Assembly (NCBI GenBank): GCA_945285915.1
Contig: CALYQL010000003.1
Coordinates: 1-64,000, forward strand
Length of the DNA stretch: 64,000 nucleotides
From: an uncultured Bartonella sp.
Lineage (GTDB): Bacteria; Pseudomonadota; Alphaproteobacteria; Rhizobiales; Rhizobiaceae
Reading direction: 5' to 3'
A model generated the notes under the pieces. It did not search any database. It was not told the DNA's origin and was given only the letters and a program-made list of their open reading frames with translations. Positions 48,851 through 59,009 of the stretch are shown one piece after another (position 1 is the first letter of the stretch; the number at the start of each line of letters is the position of its first letter). Made by a program: the position numbers and the translations under genes.

Positions 48851-50170
48851 TTATTGGATTGTTTCACCATGGAGCGAAATATCGAGTCCCTCGACTTCTT
48901 GTTGTTTCGTTGGCCTCAAACCAATAATTGCTTTAATAACATAAAGTATGATTGCTGTAACAACCGCTGAATAGACAATAGATGCCACAAGACCATAAGC
49001 TTGATTTAAAACAGATACCTGCGCATAAGCATCTTTATCGGTAAAGAAGATGTCCGATGCGAAATATCCGGTTAATAAAGCACCAATAATACCACCTACC
49101 CCATGAACACCAAAAGCGTCCAATGAGTCATCATATCCGATGGTTCTTTTCAATACGACAGCAGCAAAATAACATATTGGACCAGCAACAATACCTATGA
49201 TCAACGCACCAACAGGTTCTACGAACCCTGCTGCCGGTGTAATTGCAACCAAGCCTGCTACTGCACCAGATATAATTCCTAGAACCGAAGGTTTCTTGGA
49301 TATACACCATTCGACAATCATCCAGCATAGTGCCCCAGCGGCTGTTGCAACTTGTGTATTTAACATAGCAATGGCTGCCACTTTATTTGCAGCACCTGCG
49401 GAGCCAGCATTGAAGCCAAACCAGCCGATCCATAACAATGACGCACCAATCATAGATAAAGTAAGATTATGCGGTGCCATATTCACGCTACGATAGCCAT
49501 GCCTACGTCCAAGGATAATAGCTGTCACTAAGCCAGCAACACCTGCATTAACATGGATAACTGTGCCTCCAGCAAAATCGAGAACACCATCTTTACCAAG
49601 GAAACCGCCGCCCCAAACCCAATGGCAAATTGGTGCATAAACGAGCAACGACCACAATCCCATAAACCAAAGCATTGCTGAAAACTTCATACGTTCAGCA
49701 AAAGCACCCGTGATTAATGCTGGTGTGATAATAGCAAATGCCATTTGGAACATAACCCAGAGATAAGTCGGAAATGTTCCGTTAAGATCATCAATTGAAA
49801 TGCCTTTTAAAAAGAGATGAGAAAAACTTCCATAATATGGGTTTTCTCCAGAAAACGCCAAAGAATAGCCAATTGCAAACCATAAAACGCTGATTAGACA
49901 ACAGATTGCAAAACTCTGCATCATGGTTGCCAACACGTTTTTCTTTCGCACCATGCCCCCATAAAACAGGGCTAGTCCTGGTATTGTCATTAAAAGAACA
50001 AGAGCGGAAGAAACGAGCATCCATGCTGTATCCCCGGAATCCAACTTGGCTGGTAATTCGGTTACAACTTCAGTTACCGTCTCCACTTCTTGTGCAATCC
50101 CCAAATTTACGCCCATCAGTGTGAACGCTCCCAATGTCATTGGAATTATTTTTTTTAAACGCAACATCAA
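48851..50170 (-). CDS. amtB: Ammonium transporter AmtB
   Basis: A 439-residue Amt/Mep channel for ammonium uptake: a signal-like N-terminal segment, then 11 predicted helices. Both pore histidines are visible (GGTVIHVNAGVAGL and DAFGVHGVGGIIGALLTG), as is the external aromatic stretch GDTAWMLVSSALVLLM. GGAGAGG precedes the ATG. A sigma-54 promoter lies 53-69 bp upstream. The PII gene glnK, which usually precedes amtB and whose product gates the channel, is absent from this locus. Confidence 0.95.
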   Translation of the reverse strand: MMLRLKKIIPMTLGAFTLMGVNLGIAQEVETVTEVVTELPAKLDSGDTAWMLVSSALVLLMTIPGLALFYGGMVRKKNVLATMMQSFAICCLISVLWFAIGYSLAFSGENPYYGSFSHLFLKGISIDDLNGTFPTYLWVMFQMAFAIITPALITGAFAERMKFSAMLWFMGLWSLLVYAPICHWVWGGGFLGKDGVLDFAGGTVIHVNAGVAGLVTAIILGRRHGYRSVNMAPHNLTLSMIGASLLWIGWFGFNAGSAGAANKVAAIAMLNTQVATAAGALCWMIVEWCISKKPSVLGIISGAVAGLVAITPAAGFVEPVGALIIGIVAGPICYFAAVVLKRTIGYDDSLDAFGVHGVGGIIGALLTGYFASDIFFTDKDAYAQVSVLNQAYGLVASIVYSAVVTAIILYVIKAIIGLRPTKQQEVEGLDISLHGETIQ

Positions 50171-50222
50171 ACCTCTCCATTAGGAAATAGAATGGGCATA
50201 ACGCTCACCCATAATCTTACCT

Positions 50223-50239
50223 AACAAGTTTCATGCCAA
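50223..50239 (-). promoter_or_regulatory. Sigma-54 promoter of amtB
   Basis: On the minus strand TTGGCATG-AAAC-TTGTT, a close match to the -24/-12 consensus (YTGGCACG-N4-TTGCW) with exact spacing. The start site would be near 50213, leaving about 43 nt of leader before amtB. Confidence 0.78.
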
Positions 50240-50354
50240 TTTGAAGAAAGTCGTTTTTTCTGATAATTTTGGGATAGAAAAAAGATTATTAGTTAATCAG
50301 TTAAAATGATATGCCTATTTTTTATGCAATAAAACAGCTTAATGTTGTTTTGGC

Positions 50355-50422
50355 ATGCAATTGCATATTATTTTGTGCACAAATCAACGCATACTTTTAG
50401 GTCAAAACTGCACAGTGTGCAG
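50355..50422. promoter_or_regulatory. TGCA-rich dyad cluster, possible NtrC enhancer
   Basis: Three perfect dyads within 68 bp: ATGCAATTGCAT (50355-50366), TTTGTGCACAAA (50372-50383) and CTGCACAGTGTGCAG (50408-50422), 115-185 bp upstream of the sigma-54 site, the usual distance for a bacterial enhancer. The half-sites resemble the TGCAC/GTGCA halves of NtrC sites, but the spacing between halves departs from the textbook 17-bp form. Confidence 0.5.
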
Positions 50423-50456
50423 GTTCAACTGAAAATATTTCATCAATGCAAATTAT

Positions 50457-51329
50457 CTAAATTTTGGGCTTTGCAAGACGCATTAACCCTTCCTGCGCTA
50501 CGCTGGCTATCAGTTTTCCTTCACGACTATAAATAAAACCATTGCTTAATCCACGAGCACCATAAGTATCCAGTGTTTCTATGTCATAAAGCAACCATTC
50601 ATCAATATGAAAAGGCCGATGAAACCACATAGAATGATCGAGGCTTGCAGGAATAACATCGGGAGAAAACAGGGAAAGCCCATGAACAAGAAGAGACGTA
50701 TCCAGAAGTGTCATATCTGACAAATAAGCTAACAAAGCTGTATTGAGATTACGTGTACCGTCAACCGCACCGCTAAGCTTAAACCAACAACGTTGGAATG
50801 GTGAATGCTTATCACGCTTGAGATAATCTTCCCGATCAATAGGTCTTATGATAAATGGCCGGTGCAAATTCCAATAATTGCGCACCATCTCCGGCGCTGT
50901 ATCAACAAAAGCCTGACTAATTCTATCATCACCTTCTAAATCCTCTGGTTGAGGGAGTCCGGTCGGCATAGGGCGTTGATAATCAAGTCCAGGTTCATCA
51001 ATTTGAAAAGACGCAGAAAACGATAAAATGACTACCCCATTTTGTTTTGCAACCACCCTTCGCGTAGAAAAACTACGTCCATCACGCAATGGTTCAACTT
51101 CATATATAATCGGGTGATTAGGATCTCCAGGCCTTATAAAATAGGCATGAAGAGAGTGAATAAAACGATCAGCTGTCACACTACGTTGGGCAGCAACCAG
51201 TGCTTGCGCAATCACATGACCACCAAAAACACGCTGCCACTTAGAGCTACCACTCTCGCCACGGAACAAGTTCTGGTCAATTTTTTCTAAATCTAGTATG
51301 GATAAAAGATGTTGAAGTGGGTTAGTCAT
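50457..51329 (-). CDS. tesB: Acyl-CoA thioesterase II
   Basis: A 290-residue double hot-dog thioesterase that releases free fatty acids from acyl-CoA. N-terminal hot-dog: LFRGESGSSKWQRVFGGHVIAQALVAAQRSV; C-terminal hot-dog: LAYLSDMTLLDTSL (the active-site Asp) and SLDHSMWFHRPFHIDEWLLYD. Length matches E. coli TesB. It is co-oriented with amtB but 286 bp upstream; tesB beside the ammonium transporter genes is common in Rhizobiales. Confidence 0.94.
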   Translation of the reverse strand: MTNPLQHLLSILDLEKIDQNLFRGESGSSKWQRVFGGHVIAQALVAAQRSVTADRFIHSLHAYFIRPGDPNHPIIYEVEPLRDGRSFSTRRVVAKQNGVVILSFSASFQIDEPGLDYQRPMPTGLPQPEDLEGDDRISQAFVDTAPEMVRNYWNLHRPFIIRPIDREDYLKRDKHSPFQRCWFKLSGAVDGTRNLNTALLAYLSDMTLLDTSLLVHGLSLFSPDVIPASLDHSMWFHRPFHIDEWLLYDIETLDTYGARGLSNGFIYSREGKLIASVAQEGLMRLAKPKI

Positions 51330-51433
51330 GAAATATATTCACTTTATATTGAACTCTGGGCAATCAAGGTCAACCCTATTAAGGCATATTGTCAAGAGCC
51401 AATAGACTTTTAGATAATACGAAAGGAAGCAAA

Positions 51434-52675
51434 ATGTCTGCCTCAGCAACACCTACTGATGAAGCATTGGATTTAGTTATTGCGGGAGGAGCATATGTTG
51501 GTCTGTCTTTAGCGGTTGCTATAAAACAGGCTGCTCCTTTCTTAAAAATTTCAGTTATTGATGCGGGTCCAAAAGATAGTTGGCAAAATGATCCTCGTGC
51601 TTCTGCAATAGCAGCCGCTGCGATCCGCATGTTAAAACAACTCGATTGCTGGGATGAAATAGAATCCTTATCGCAACCAATTAGCGACATGATCATCACC
51701 GATTCGCGCAATAGTGATCCAGTTAGACCTGTGTTTCTTACCTTTGCAGGTGATGTTGAACCTGGTGAACCTTTTGCTTACATGGTTGAAAACAAATATC
51801 TCAATGCTGCGTTACATCGGCGTGCAGCAGAACTAGAAATTCCTTTTATTGAATCAGTTCGCGTTACAAACTTTACGCACGATAGTGAAAAAGTCCATGT
51901 TGAATTAAGTAACGGTGCTTCTCTCAATACTCGTTTACTCGTTGCATCAGATGGCGTTCGCTCCAAACTAAGAGATATAGCTGGAATAAAAACCGTTTAT
52001 TGGCCATATGGACAAATGGGTATTGTTTGTACTGTCGAACATGAACGCCCTCATAATGGGTGCGCTGAAGAACATTTTCTTCCTGCAGGACCATTTGCCA
52101 TACTTCCATTAAAAGGCAATCGTTCTTCTCTTGTATGGAATGAACGTGACGACAATGCAAAACGTCTTATGGCAGCTGATAATCTCGTATTTGAAAAAGA
52201 ACTAGAAGCACGGTTTGGTCACCATCTTGGTGCACTGAAACTTGTTGGTGAACGGCGCGCTTTTCCTTTTGGTCTAACGCTTGCTCGTAATTTTGTGAAA
52301 CCTCGTTTTGCTCTTGCAGGCGATGCCGCCCACGGTATCCACCCGATTTCTGGTCAAGGTCTTAACCTCGGCTTCCGTGACGTTGCCGCTTTGGCTGAAA
52401 TAGTCGTTGAAACTGCACGGCTTGGACTTGATATTGGTTCAATGGCTGCATTGGAACGTTATGAAAGTTGGCGCAGATTCGAAACCGTTCGTATGGGTGT
52501 AACAACTGACATTCTCAACCGACTATTTTCTAACGATATTTCTCCTATACGGTTATTGCGTGACGTTGGTCTTGGTATTGTTGATCGTATGCCGAAGGTG
52601 AAAAAATACTTCATTCAAGAAGCTGCTGGTTTAACAAAAGGATCACCAAAATTATTGCTAGGTGAAGCTTTATAA
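51434..52675 (+). CDS. UbiH/COQ6-family FAD monooxygenase
   Basis: A 413-residue flavoprotein hydroxylase of the UbiH/UbiF/VisC family, expected to hydroxylate the ubiquinone ring. The dinucleotide fold is DLVIAGGAYVGLSLAVAIK (a GxGxxG variant with Ala-Tyr), the DG motif LVASDGVRSKLRD, and the GD motif ALAGDAAHGIHPISGQGLNLGFRDV. ATG 51434 has AAGGAAG upstream; an earlier in-frame start lies 45 bp away without one. Which ring position it hydroxylates cannot be told. Divergent from tesB. Confidence 0.9.
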   Translation: MSASATPTDEALDLVIAGGAYVGLSLAVAIKQAAPFLKISVIDAGPKDSWQNDPRASAIAAAAIRMLKQLDCWDEIESLSQPISDMIITDSRNSDPVRPVFLTFAGDVEPGEPFAYMVENKYLNAALHRRAAELEIPFIESVRVTNFTHDSEKVHVELSNGASLNTRLLVASDGVRSKLRDIAGIKTVYWPYGQMGIVCTVEHERPHNGCAEEHFLPAGPFAILPLKGNRSSLVWNERDDNAKRLMAADNLVFEKELEARFGHHLGALKLVGERRAFPFGLTLARNFVKPRFALAGDAAHGIHPISGQGLNLGFRDVAALAEIVVETARLGLDIGSMAALERYESWRRFETVRMGVTTDILNRLFSNDISPIRLLRDVGLGIVDRMPKVKKYFIQEAAGLTKGSPKLLLGEAL

Positions 52676-52885
52676 AAACTGGATATACAATTTGCTATCA
52701 AGCTAAATTGGTAATCCAGCTTAACGAAGTGCCATTCTGACAATAATTTTGACGTCGAAGACAACAATTATCGAAAATGGCATCTTCGCCTATTTGTGGC
52801 GCTTTAAAATATTGTCGGAACGTCTTCCAGATATGGATAGATTTGGTCTTCTATAACCATTGTTGCAATTTTAAATTAGTTAAAG

Positions 52886-52914
52886 AAAAAGCCACGTGAA
52901 GATTTCACGTGGCT
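52886..52914 (-). terminator. Terminator of the sdh operon
   Basis: A perfect 11-bp stem (AGCCACGTGAA/TTCACGTGGCT) with a 3-nt loop, followed by a U-run on the minus strand, 25 bp past the sdhB stop. The remaining bases back to 52676 show nothing else. Confidence 0.88.
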
Positions 52915-52939
52915 TCTTTATTACATAAACTGCGTTGTT

Positions 52940-53719
52940 TTATACGCGCCGCTCAATCATCAATTTCTTGATTTCAGCGATAGCTTTTGCTGGATTTAAT
53001 CCTTTAGGACAGGTCTGAGCACAATTCATAATTGTGTGACAACGATAAAGCCGGAAAGGATCTTCCAGATTGTCCAAGCGTTCACCTTTTGCTTCATCAC
53101 GAGAATCCGAAATCCAGCGATATGCTTGAAGCAAAACAGCCGGTCCAAGATAACGATCACCATTCCACCAATAACTTGGGCAAGAAGTTTGGCAACAAGC
53201 ACATAAAATACACTCATAAAGACCATCAAGTTTTTGACGATCTTCATGACTTTGTAGCCATTCTTTTTGAGGTTCTGGAGAAACAGTTTGTAACCAAGGC
53301 TCAATTGAACGATGCTGCGCATAGAATCTATTGAGATCTGGTACCAAATCTTTCACAACCGGCATTGATGGTAATGGATATATCTTAATCGGGTGATGCA
53401 CCTCATCCATACCTGTAATACAAGCTAGCGTATTAGAACCATCAATATTCATTGCGCATGAGCCGCATATCCCTTCACGACATGAACGGCGTAATGTCAA
53501 AGTCGGATCAATATGATTCTTGATATATAATAATCCATCAAGAATCATTGGTCCGCATGCATTACGGTCGACATAATACGTGTCGAGACGCGGATTTTGA
53601 TCATCATCAGGTGACCAGCGATATATATTGAATTCAGTCAACTTTGAGGTATCAGCAGGCTTTGGCCAAACCTTACCTTTTTGTACACGTGAATTCTTGG
53701 GAAGTGCCATATGAACCAT
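52940..53719 (-). CDS. sdhB: Succinate dehydrogenase iron-sulfur subunit
   Basis: A 259-residue subunit of complex II. The [2Fe-2S] ligands are C80, C85, C88 and C100 ([16 protein letters not shown]...LAC); the [4Fe-4S] and [3Fe-4S] ligands are in [16 protein letters not shown] and [17 protein letters not shown]. It passes electrons from SdhA to ubiquinone. GGGGAG eight bases upstream supports the start. It lies 14 bp after sdhA. Confidence 0.97.
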   Translation of the reverse strand: MVHMALPKNSRVQKGKVWPKPADTSKLTEFNIYRWSPDDDQNPRLDTYYVDRNACGPMILDGLLYIKNHIDPTLTLRRSCREGICGSCAMNIDGSNTLACITGMDEVHHPIKIYPLPSMPVVKDLVPDLNRFYAQHRSIEPWLQTVSPEPQKEWLQSHEDRQKLDGLYECILCACCQTSCPSYWWNGDRYLGPAVLLQAYRWISDSRDEAKGERLDNLEDPFRLYRCHTIMNCAQTCPKGLNPAKAIAEIKKLMIERRV

Positions 53720-53733
53720 TGCTTTATCTCCCC

Positions 53734-55578
53734 TTAGTAAACGCGCTTCTTCGGCGCAATTTTCTTAAGTGAAATACCACCATCTGCTTCACTGGTGAGC
53801 GGATTAAGATGAACACCTCTATAGGAAAGCGTTACTTTTCCGTCATCAGATAAATGAGAAATTGTGTGCTTACGCCAGTTAACATCATCACGATCCGGAA
53901 AATCCTCACGAGCATGAGCACCGCGGCTTTCATGACGAGCTTCAGCAGAATAAACCGTTGAAATTGCATTAGCCATGAGGTTTTCTAATTCCAATGTTTC
54001 CATCAAATCAGAGTTCCAAATCAGGGAACGGTCACTGACTTTTACATCAGGCAACTCATTCCAGATTGCAGAAATACGCTTACAGCCTTGCTGCAAGGAT
54101 TCTGCCGTCCGGAACACCGCTGCATCTTCTTGCATAGCGCGTTGCATTTTTTCGCGAAGTTCAGCTGTAGGTGTCGAGCCACTAGCGTACCGGATGCGAT
54201 CAAACCGATCCATGATTTTGTCTACCGCTGCCTCGTTAATCGGCGGTATTTCCGACTTACGATCGATAACTTGACCTGCACGAATAGCAGCAGCGCGTCC
54301 AAATACGACAAGATCAATCAGTGAATTTGAACCAAGGCGATTTGCACCATGAACGGAAGCACATCCTGCTTCGCCCACAGCCATAAGGCCTGGCTGAACA
54401 CGATCCGGATCGTCAGCCGTTGGGTTTAAAACTTCACCAAAATAATTGGTTGGTATACCACCCATATTGTAATGCACCGTAGGAATAACTGGAATTGGAT
54501 CCTTGGTAAGATCAACACCAGCAAAGATGCGTGCAGACTCAGAGATACCTGGTAGACGTTCGTGCAAAATAGCTGGATCGATATGACTGAGAACGAGGAA
54601 TATATGGTCTTTTTTCGGACCAACACCACGTCCTTCGCGAATTTCGATTGTCATACAGCGTGACACAACATCTCGCGAAGCTAGATCTTTAAAGGAAGGA
54701 GCATAACGTTCCATGAAACGTTCACCTTCCGAATTTATAAGATAACCACCTTCGCCACGAGCACCTTCGGTAATCAGACAACCTGAACCATATATACCTG
54801 TTGGATGGAACTGCACAAACTCCATGTCCTGAAGAGGCAACCCAGCACGGGCAATCATACCGCCGCCGTCACCAGTACATGTATGAGCAGATGTTGCAGA
54901 GAAATAAGCACGACCATAACCACCAGTAGCCAACACAACCATCTTGGCAGAAAACCGATGAATTGAACCATCATCCAAATTCCATGCGACAACACCGGTG
55001 CAGACACCATCGGTCATAATCAGGTCAAGTGCATAATACTCAACGAAGAATTGCGCATTATGTTTTAAGCTCTGACCATATAGCGTATGTAAGATCGCAT
55101 GACCCGTACGATCGGCTGCTGCACAAGTACGCTGAACAGGAGGGCCTTCACCAAAATCCGTGGTATGACCACCAAAAGGTCTCTGATAAATTTTGCCTTC
55201 TTCTGTACGAGAAAATGGAACACCATAATGTTCAAGTTCATAAACAGCATCTGGTGCATTACGCACCAAATATTCCATGGCATCCATATCACCCAACCAA
55301 TCAGAACCCTTGATTGTGTCATACATATGCCATTGCCAATTATCTGGTCCCATATTGGACAGAGATGCTGCAATACCACCTTGTGCGGCGACAGTATGAG
55401 AGCGCGTTGGAAAAACTTTGGTGATACAGGCTGTTCTTAAGCCTTGTTCTGCCATACCTAAAGTTGCACGCAAACCAGAGCCACCAGCACCAATGACGAC
55501 CACATCAAATTTATGATCAACAAAGTGATAGGCTTTATCCCCCCGCTTGGCGGAAGTATTTGAAGTAGTGGAGACCAT
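53734..55578 (-). CDS. sdhA: Succinate dehydrogenase flavoprotein subunit
   Basis: A 614-residue subunit that oxidises succinate to fumarate. The FAD fold is [22 protein letters not shown]; the covalent-FAD His is in [39 protein letters not shown] and the catalytic region [18 protein letters not shown] follow. ATG 55578 (MVSTTSNTS) is chosen because GGAGG lies nine bases upstream; the open frame extends further but is unlike the family. It follows sdhD by five bases. Confidence 0.97.
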   Translation of the reverse strand: MVSTTSNTSAKRGDKAYHFVDHKFDVVVIGAGGSGLRATLGMAEQGLRTACITKVFPTRSHTVAAQGGIAASLSNMGPDNWQWHMYDTIKGSDWLGDMDAMEYLVRNAPDAVYELEHYGVPFSRTEEGKIYQRPFGGHTTDFGEGPPVQRTCAAADRTGHAILHTLYGQSLKHNAQFFVEYYALDLIMTDGVCTGVVAWNLDDGSIHRFSAKMVVLATGGYGRAYFSATSAHTCTGDGGGMIARAGLPLQDMEFVQFHPTGIYGSGCLITEGARGEGGYLINSEGERFMERYAPSFKDLASRDVVSRCMTIEIREGRGVGPKKDHIFLVLSHIDPAILHERLPGISESARIFAGVDLTKDPIPVIPTVHYNMGGIPTNYFGEVLNPTADDPDRVQPGLMAVGEAGCASVHGANRLGSNSLIDLVVFGRAAAIRAGQVIDRKSEIPPINEAAVDKIMDRFDRIRYASGSTPTAELREKMQRAMQEDAAVFRTAESLQQGCKRISAIWNELPDVKVSDRSLIWNSDLMETLELENLMANAISTVYSAEARHESRGAHAREDFPDRDDVNWRKHTISHLSDDGKVTLSYRGVHLNPLTSEADGGISLKKIAPKKRVY

Positions 55579-55583
55579 CGAGA

Positions 55584-55970
55584 TCAACCTCCAAATGAAA
55601 TTTTTAAAAGTGCAAGCAGCAAAGTTGCGCCAACCAGATAACAAAAGAAAATGTTAAAAGTCAGTACTAAAACGCGTACCGCCTCATTAGGGATGTAATC
55701 CTCAATGATAACCTGCATGCCCAGTTTCATATGATATATGCCGGAAAGAATCATCAAGCCCATAACAACCGTAACAATGGGATTAGCCAGTGTTGCATGG
55801 ACCGTTGCATAGTCTTTACCAACAAGTGAAACAACGATCACAATAAAGAAAATAAATAAGGGAACATTGGCGAATGCTGTCAAGCGTTGCATCCAAAAAT
55901 GCCGCGTACCTGTATGGGAAGCGCCCCATCCACGAACTTTTCCAAGTTCTGTTCTAAAATCTTTTTTCAT
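55584..55970 (-). CDS. sdhD: Succinate dehydrogenase membrane anchor subunit
   Basis: A 128-residue inner-membrane subunit with three helices (about 32-50, 61-80, 95-122). [28 protein letters not shown] is the conserved N-terminal stretch; the heme/quinone-side His lies in [20 protein letters not shown] 55970 has GGAGAG six bases before it; the longer frame upstream overlaps sdhC and is spurious. With SdhC it anchors complex II. Confidence 0.94.
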   Translation of the reverse strand: MKKDFRTELGKVRGWGASHTGTRHFWMQRLTAFANVPLFIFFIVIVVSLVGKDYATVHATLANPIVTVVMGLMILSGIYHMKLGMQVIIEDYIPNEAVRVLVLTFNIFFCYLVGATLLLALLKISFGG

Positions 55971-55987
55971 AAATATCTCTCCAGCTA

Positions 55988-56389
55988 TTAGCGGACGATA
56001 TAGCCGACGATCCAAATAAGAAGCGTCGCAATGATGGAAATGAAGACTGTGGCCCATGCTGTTTTCGTCGCAACATGCTTTTCAAGAAGATATGTTCTTG
56101 TATCCCAGAAAAAATGTCGTACACCACCTACAAGGTGATGAACGAGCGCCAATGTGTATAGAAACAAAATACAACGACCAATAAATGAATTAAATAGACC
56201 GTTTACTGTTTCAAATGCATCAGCACCACAAGCCGCTGCTATAAGCCATGCCGCAAGAAACAAAGTTCCTACATAAAGGGCACCACCTGTAATACGGTGC
56301 GCTATCGACATTGCCATGGTAATTGGCCAGCGATAAATGCTGACATGAGGTGAAAGAGGACGCGTTTTTGTTGTTGTCGTATCTGTCAT
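55988..56389 (-). CDS. sdhC: Succinate dehydrogenase cytochrome b556 subunit
   Basis: A 133-residue membrane subunit with three helices. RPLSPHVSIYRWPITMAMSIAHRITG is the signature opening (SIAHRITG), and the likely heme ligand lies in ALVHHLVGGVRHFFWD. ATG 56389 has AGGA six bases upstream; the frame extends 13 codons further without support. First gene of sdhCDAB, preceded by a long leader region with an Irr-box-like palindrome. Confidence 0.95.
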   Translation of the reverse strand: MTDTTTTKTRPLSPHVSIYRWPITMAMSIAHRITGGALYVGTLFLAAWLIAAACGADAFETVNGLFNSFIGRCILFLYTLALVHHLVGGVRHFFWDTRTYLLEKHVATKTAWATVFISIIATLLIWIVGYIVR

Positions 56390-56833
56390 AGGCTTTCCTG
56401 ACCTGGTTTTGACCGCAGGTAAAATCATTACCTGACACTCTCCCCCCCGCTTGTTTAGCCTTGTCAGCCCGACAAACGGATTGGAAAATCACTCACACAC
56501 TGAAAAAGTAATCACCTTTCCAATGTTTCAGGCCGGCCATTTGAGTTGGCGGATTAAAGGTCTCGCCCAAAAACAACCGAAGCTTTTTAGTATAATACTA
56601 AAAAACATGTCTTCTTCTAATGCGGATTTAGTCTCACGTCAAAGCAGTAAAGTAGATTCTCGTCATCAAATCATTGAGATTATAGTCAGTTTTTCTTAAG
56701 TTGAGCGTTTCAATCGTTTAAAAAATATGACTATTAAAATCATAATATTATTTATTTCAAACTAAATAAAAATAATAGCACTTTAACAAAAGTGATTCTC
56801 AAATAAATTTTATAGGACACCTTTATATTAAAA
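56390..56833. other. Long promoter region of the sdh operon
   Basis: About 440 bp without a credible gene. On the minus strand a TTGACG -35 (about 56639-56644) with a 17-bp spacer and TAGAAG -10 would start transcription just before the palindrome at 56584-56604. A C7 run lies at about 56442-56448. The plus-strand open frame at 56451-56699 has no ribosome-binding site or recognisable content. Confidence 0.45.
56584..56604. promoter_or_regulatory. Irr-box-like palindrome upstream of sdhCDAB
   Basis: Arms TTTTTAGTAT and ATACTAAAAA around one A give a perfect 21-bp dyad. Its core TTTAGTA-N3-TACTAAA differs from the Irr iron-control element TTTAGAA-N3-TTCTAAA by one symmetric base per half. It lies 195 bp before sdhC. 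Confidence 0.6.
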
Positions 56834-56873
56834 CAGAATGGTTATCTTGACCCGAAAATCACTAACCATTCTG
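56834..56873 (-). terminator. Probable terminator of the GNAT gene
   Basis: An 11-bp perfect inverted repeat (CAGAATGGTTA/TAACCATTCTG) with an 18-nt loop, followed on the minus strand by TTTTAAT, about 60 bp past the stop. The large loop weakens the call. Confidence 0.55.
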
Positions 56874-56931
56874 CTTAATAAGAAATAATATTCAATCAAT
56901 AATAAAATTAGATCGTAGTAATCTTGTCCGC

Positions 56932-57399
56932 TTAATCAAAGCGAATGATAAAACCAGACCAATCGCCTTTGACCGCTATCTGTTCATAGAGTTTTCTACC
57001 ATCTTCCGGAATACGTGGAGCATTAAGAATTAGCTTCGTCCAACCGCGTTCCTCTGCTTTATCGCAAAGAAGATCAATCATCGCTTTAGCAATACCTTTG
57101 CCCTGATAGGCATGATGCACGTGAATATGATCAACCTGCCCAGCACGTAAACCTGAAACTGGTTCAGGAAGATCATAAAAGATCACAAAACCAACAAGCT
57201 CACCATCAATGTGAGCACCCAAAACTTCAGCCGTACGATCCTGCAATAGCTGCTCGGCATAAAATTCGTCCGGCCGACGTGGAGCGCCACGTTTCAAAGC
57301 TTGTGTGTAACTCGCAAGAAGTGGGGCGAGAACTCGCGCGTCCTTCAAGTGTAAAAGACTAATTGCAACTGCATGTTGCGTGTCATTCTTCTCGGCCAT
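56932..57399 (-). CDS. GNAT-family N-acetyltransferase
   Basis: A 155-residue acetyltransferase. The core shows GELVGFVIFYDLPEP (strand 4 region), the acetyl-CoA loop VHHAYQGKGIAKAMIDLL (Q/RxxGxG/A) and the C-terminal LILNAPRIPEDGRKLYEQIAVKGDWSGFIIRF. The substrate cannot be inferred; small-molecule amines or protein N-termini are both possible. It stands alone between the sdh promoter region and leuC, on the same strand as leuC. Confidence 0.87.
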   Translation of the reverse strand: MAEKNDTQHAVAISLLHLKDARVLAPLLASYTQALKRGAPRRPDEFYAEQLLQDRTAEVLGAHIDGELVGFVIFYDLPEPVSGLRAGQVDHIHVHHAYQGKGIAKAMIDLLCDKAEERGWTKLILNAPRIPEDGRKLYEQIAVKGDWSGFIIRFD

Positions 57400-57506
57400 A
57401 ATGCACGAACTCCCTTTTTCCGCATCTAAACTTTCTTATTCTTAGTTTGTTACAACCAAGACGTAAAGAGAAAGAAATAGAGTGTATTCGTGTTTGTTGT
57501 GACTTA

Positions 57507-58916
57507 TTATTTCCAATTTCTTACATCAACGAAATGACCGGCAATAGCAGCAGCTGCCGCCATGGCAGGTGACACCAAATGTGTTCGTCCTTTATAGCCT
57601 TGTCTGCTTTCAAAATTACGATTTGAAGTTGAAGCACATCGTTCGCCCGGTTCCAAACGGTCGTCATTCATTGCCAGACACATGGAACATCCAGGCTCTC
57701 TCCAATCAAACCCTGCATCACGAAAAATTTTATCAAGCCCTTCTTTTTCCGCCTGTTCTTTGACTAATCCAGACCCCGGCACAACCATTGCCGACACATT
57801 TGGAGCTACTTTCTTGCCCAAAATCACCGATGCTGCTGCACGCATATCTTCAATACGTCCATTCGTACAAGAACCGATAAATACCCGATCAATCTTGATA
57901 TCTGTTATTTTCGTCCCTGCTTTTAATCCCATATATTCAAGTGCACGTATTTTCGACGCTCTTTTTGTTTCATCCTCAATGGTTTCGGGATCTGGCACAA
58001 CACCCGTTACTGGAACAACATCTTCTGGAGATGACCCCCACGTGACAGAAGGCACCAATTCTGATGCGTCAATCGTAACCACAGTGTCGTAGACAGCTCC
58101 TTCATCGGATTTCAGAGTCTTCCAATATGCAATTGCTTGATCGAGCAAAGCACCTTTTGGCGCACGCGGGCGACTACGTATATAATCAAAAGTGGTTTCA
58201 TCAGGCGCAATCAAACCGGCACGAGCACCAGCTTCAATTGTCATATTACAGACAGTCATACGCCCTTCCATTGATAGGTTGCGTATTGCTTCTCCAGCAA
58301 ACTCAATGACATGTCCGGTTCCGCCCGCTGTTCCAATTTTGCCGATAATAGCAAGAACAAGATCTTTCGCTGTCACACCATCAGGCAATTTGCCTTTGAC
58401 TTCGATCAGCATGTTTTTGGATTTTTTCTGAATAAGCGTCTGTGTAGCAAGCACATGTTCCACTTCTGATGTGCCTATTCCATGTGCCAATGCACCAAAT
58501 GCACCATGAGTCGACGTATGGCTATCACCGCACACAATTGTCATACCTGGCAGAGTAAACCCTTGTTCTGGCCCTATTATATGAACAATCCCTTGCCGTT
58601 TATCATTCTGGTTAAAATATTCGATGCCAAATTCCGCTGTATTTTTGGCCAATGCCTCAACTTGTATCCGACTTTGTTCATTTTTTATTATTTGCGAACG
58701 GTCTGGAGATGTTGGAATATTATGATCAACCACCGCCAATGTCTTCTCAGGATGACGCACCTGACGATGAGCCAATCGCAATCCTTCAAATGCCTGAGGA
58801 CTTGTCACTTCGTGTACGAGATGACGATCGATGTAAAGAAGGCATGTTCCATCTTCCTGACGGTCTACAATATGATCTTCAAAAATCTTGTCATAAAGCG
58901 TACGCGGGGCACTCAT
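57507..58916 (-). CDS. leuC: 3-isopropylmalate dehydratase large subunit
   Basis: A 469-residue aconitase-family enzyme of leucine biosynthesis, isomerising isopropylmalate with the LeuD small subunit. Cluster ligands are visible in [17 protein letters not shown] and [54 protein letters not shown] is the signature. leuD is not adjacent, as is common in Rhizobiales. Its own promoter lies just upstream, after the rplS terminator. Confidence 0.96.
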   Translation of the reverse strand: MSAPRTLYDKIFEDHIVDRQEDGTCLLYIDRHLVHEVTSPQAFEGLRLAHRQVRHPEKTLAVVDHNIPTSPDRSQIIKNEQSRIQVEALAKNTAEFGIEYFNQNDKRQGIVHIIGPEQGFTLPGMTIVCGDSHTSTHGAFGALAHGIGTSEVEHVLATQTLIQKKSKNMLIEVKGKLPDGVTAKDLVLAIIGKIGTAGGTGHVIEFAGEAIRNLSMEGRMTVCNMTIEAGARAGLIAPDETTFDYIRSRPRAPKGALLDQAIAYWKTLKSDEGAVYDTVVTIDASELVPSVTWGSSPEDVVPVTGVVPDPETIEDETKRASKIRALEYMGLKAGTKITDIKIDRVFIGSCTNGRIEDMRAAASVILGKKVAPNVSAMVVPGSGLVKEQAEKEGLDKIFRDAGFDWREPGCSMCLAMNDDRLEPGERCASTSNRNFESRQGYKGRTHLVSPAMAAAAAIAGHFVDVRNWK

Positions 58917-58973
58917 TTTTTTATCCTCAAATATTTGTACAGAAGATATGAAACATTCAATAATAAATGCTTC

Positions 58974-59001
58974 ATTATTCGCTGAAGAATTAAAAAGTCA
59001 A
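58974..59001 (-). promoter_or_regulatory. Promoter of leuC
   Basis: On the minus strand TTGACT (58996-59001), a 16-bp spacer and AATAAT (58974-58979), giving a start near 58967 and about 50 nt of leader. Confidence 0.55.
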
Positions 59002-59009
59002 TTCACACA

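Noticed and set aside
56451-56699. An 82-codon plus-strand frame upstream of the sdh operon
   Set aside because: No ribosome-binding site and low-complexity, Ser-rich content; it overlaps the likely sdh promoter and palindrome.
58482-58985. A 167-codon open frame antisense to the 5' end of leuC
   Set aside because: It mirrors leuC codons, has an odd amino acid composition and covers the leuC promoter region. leuC itself has all catalytic motifs.
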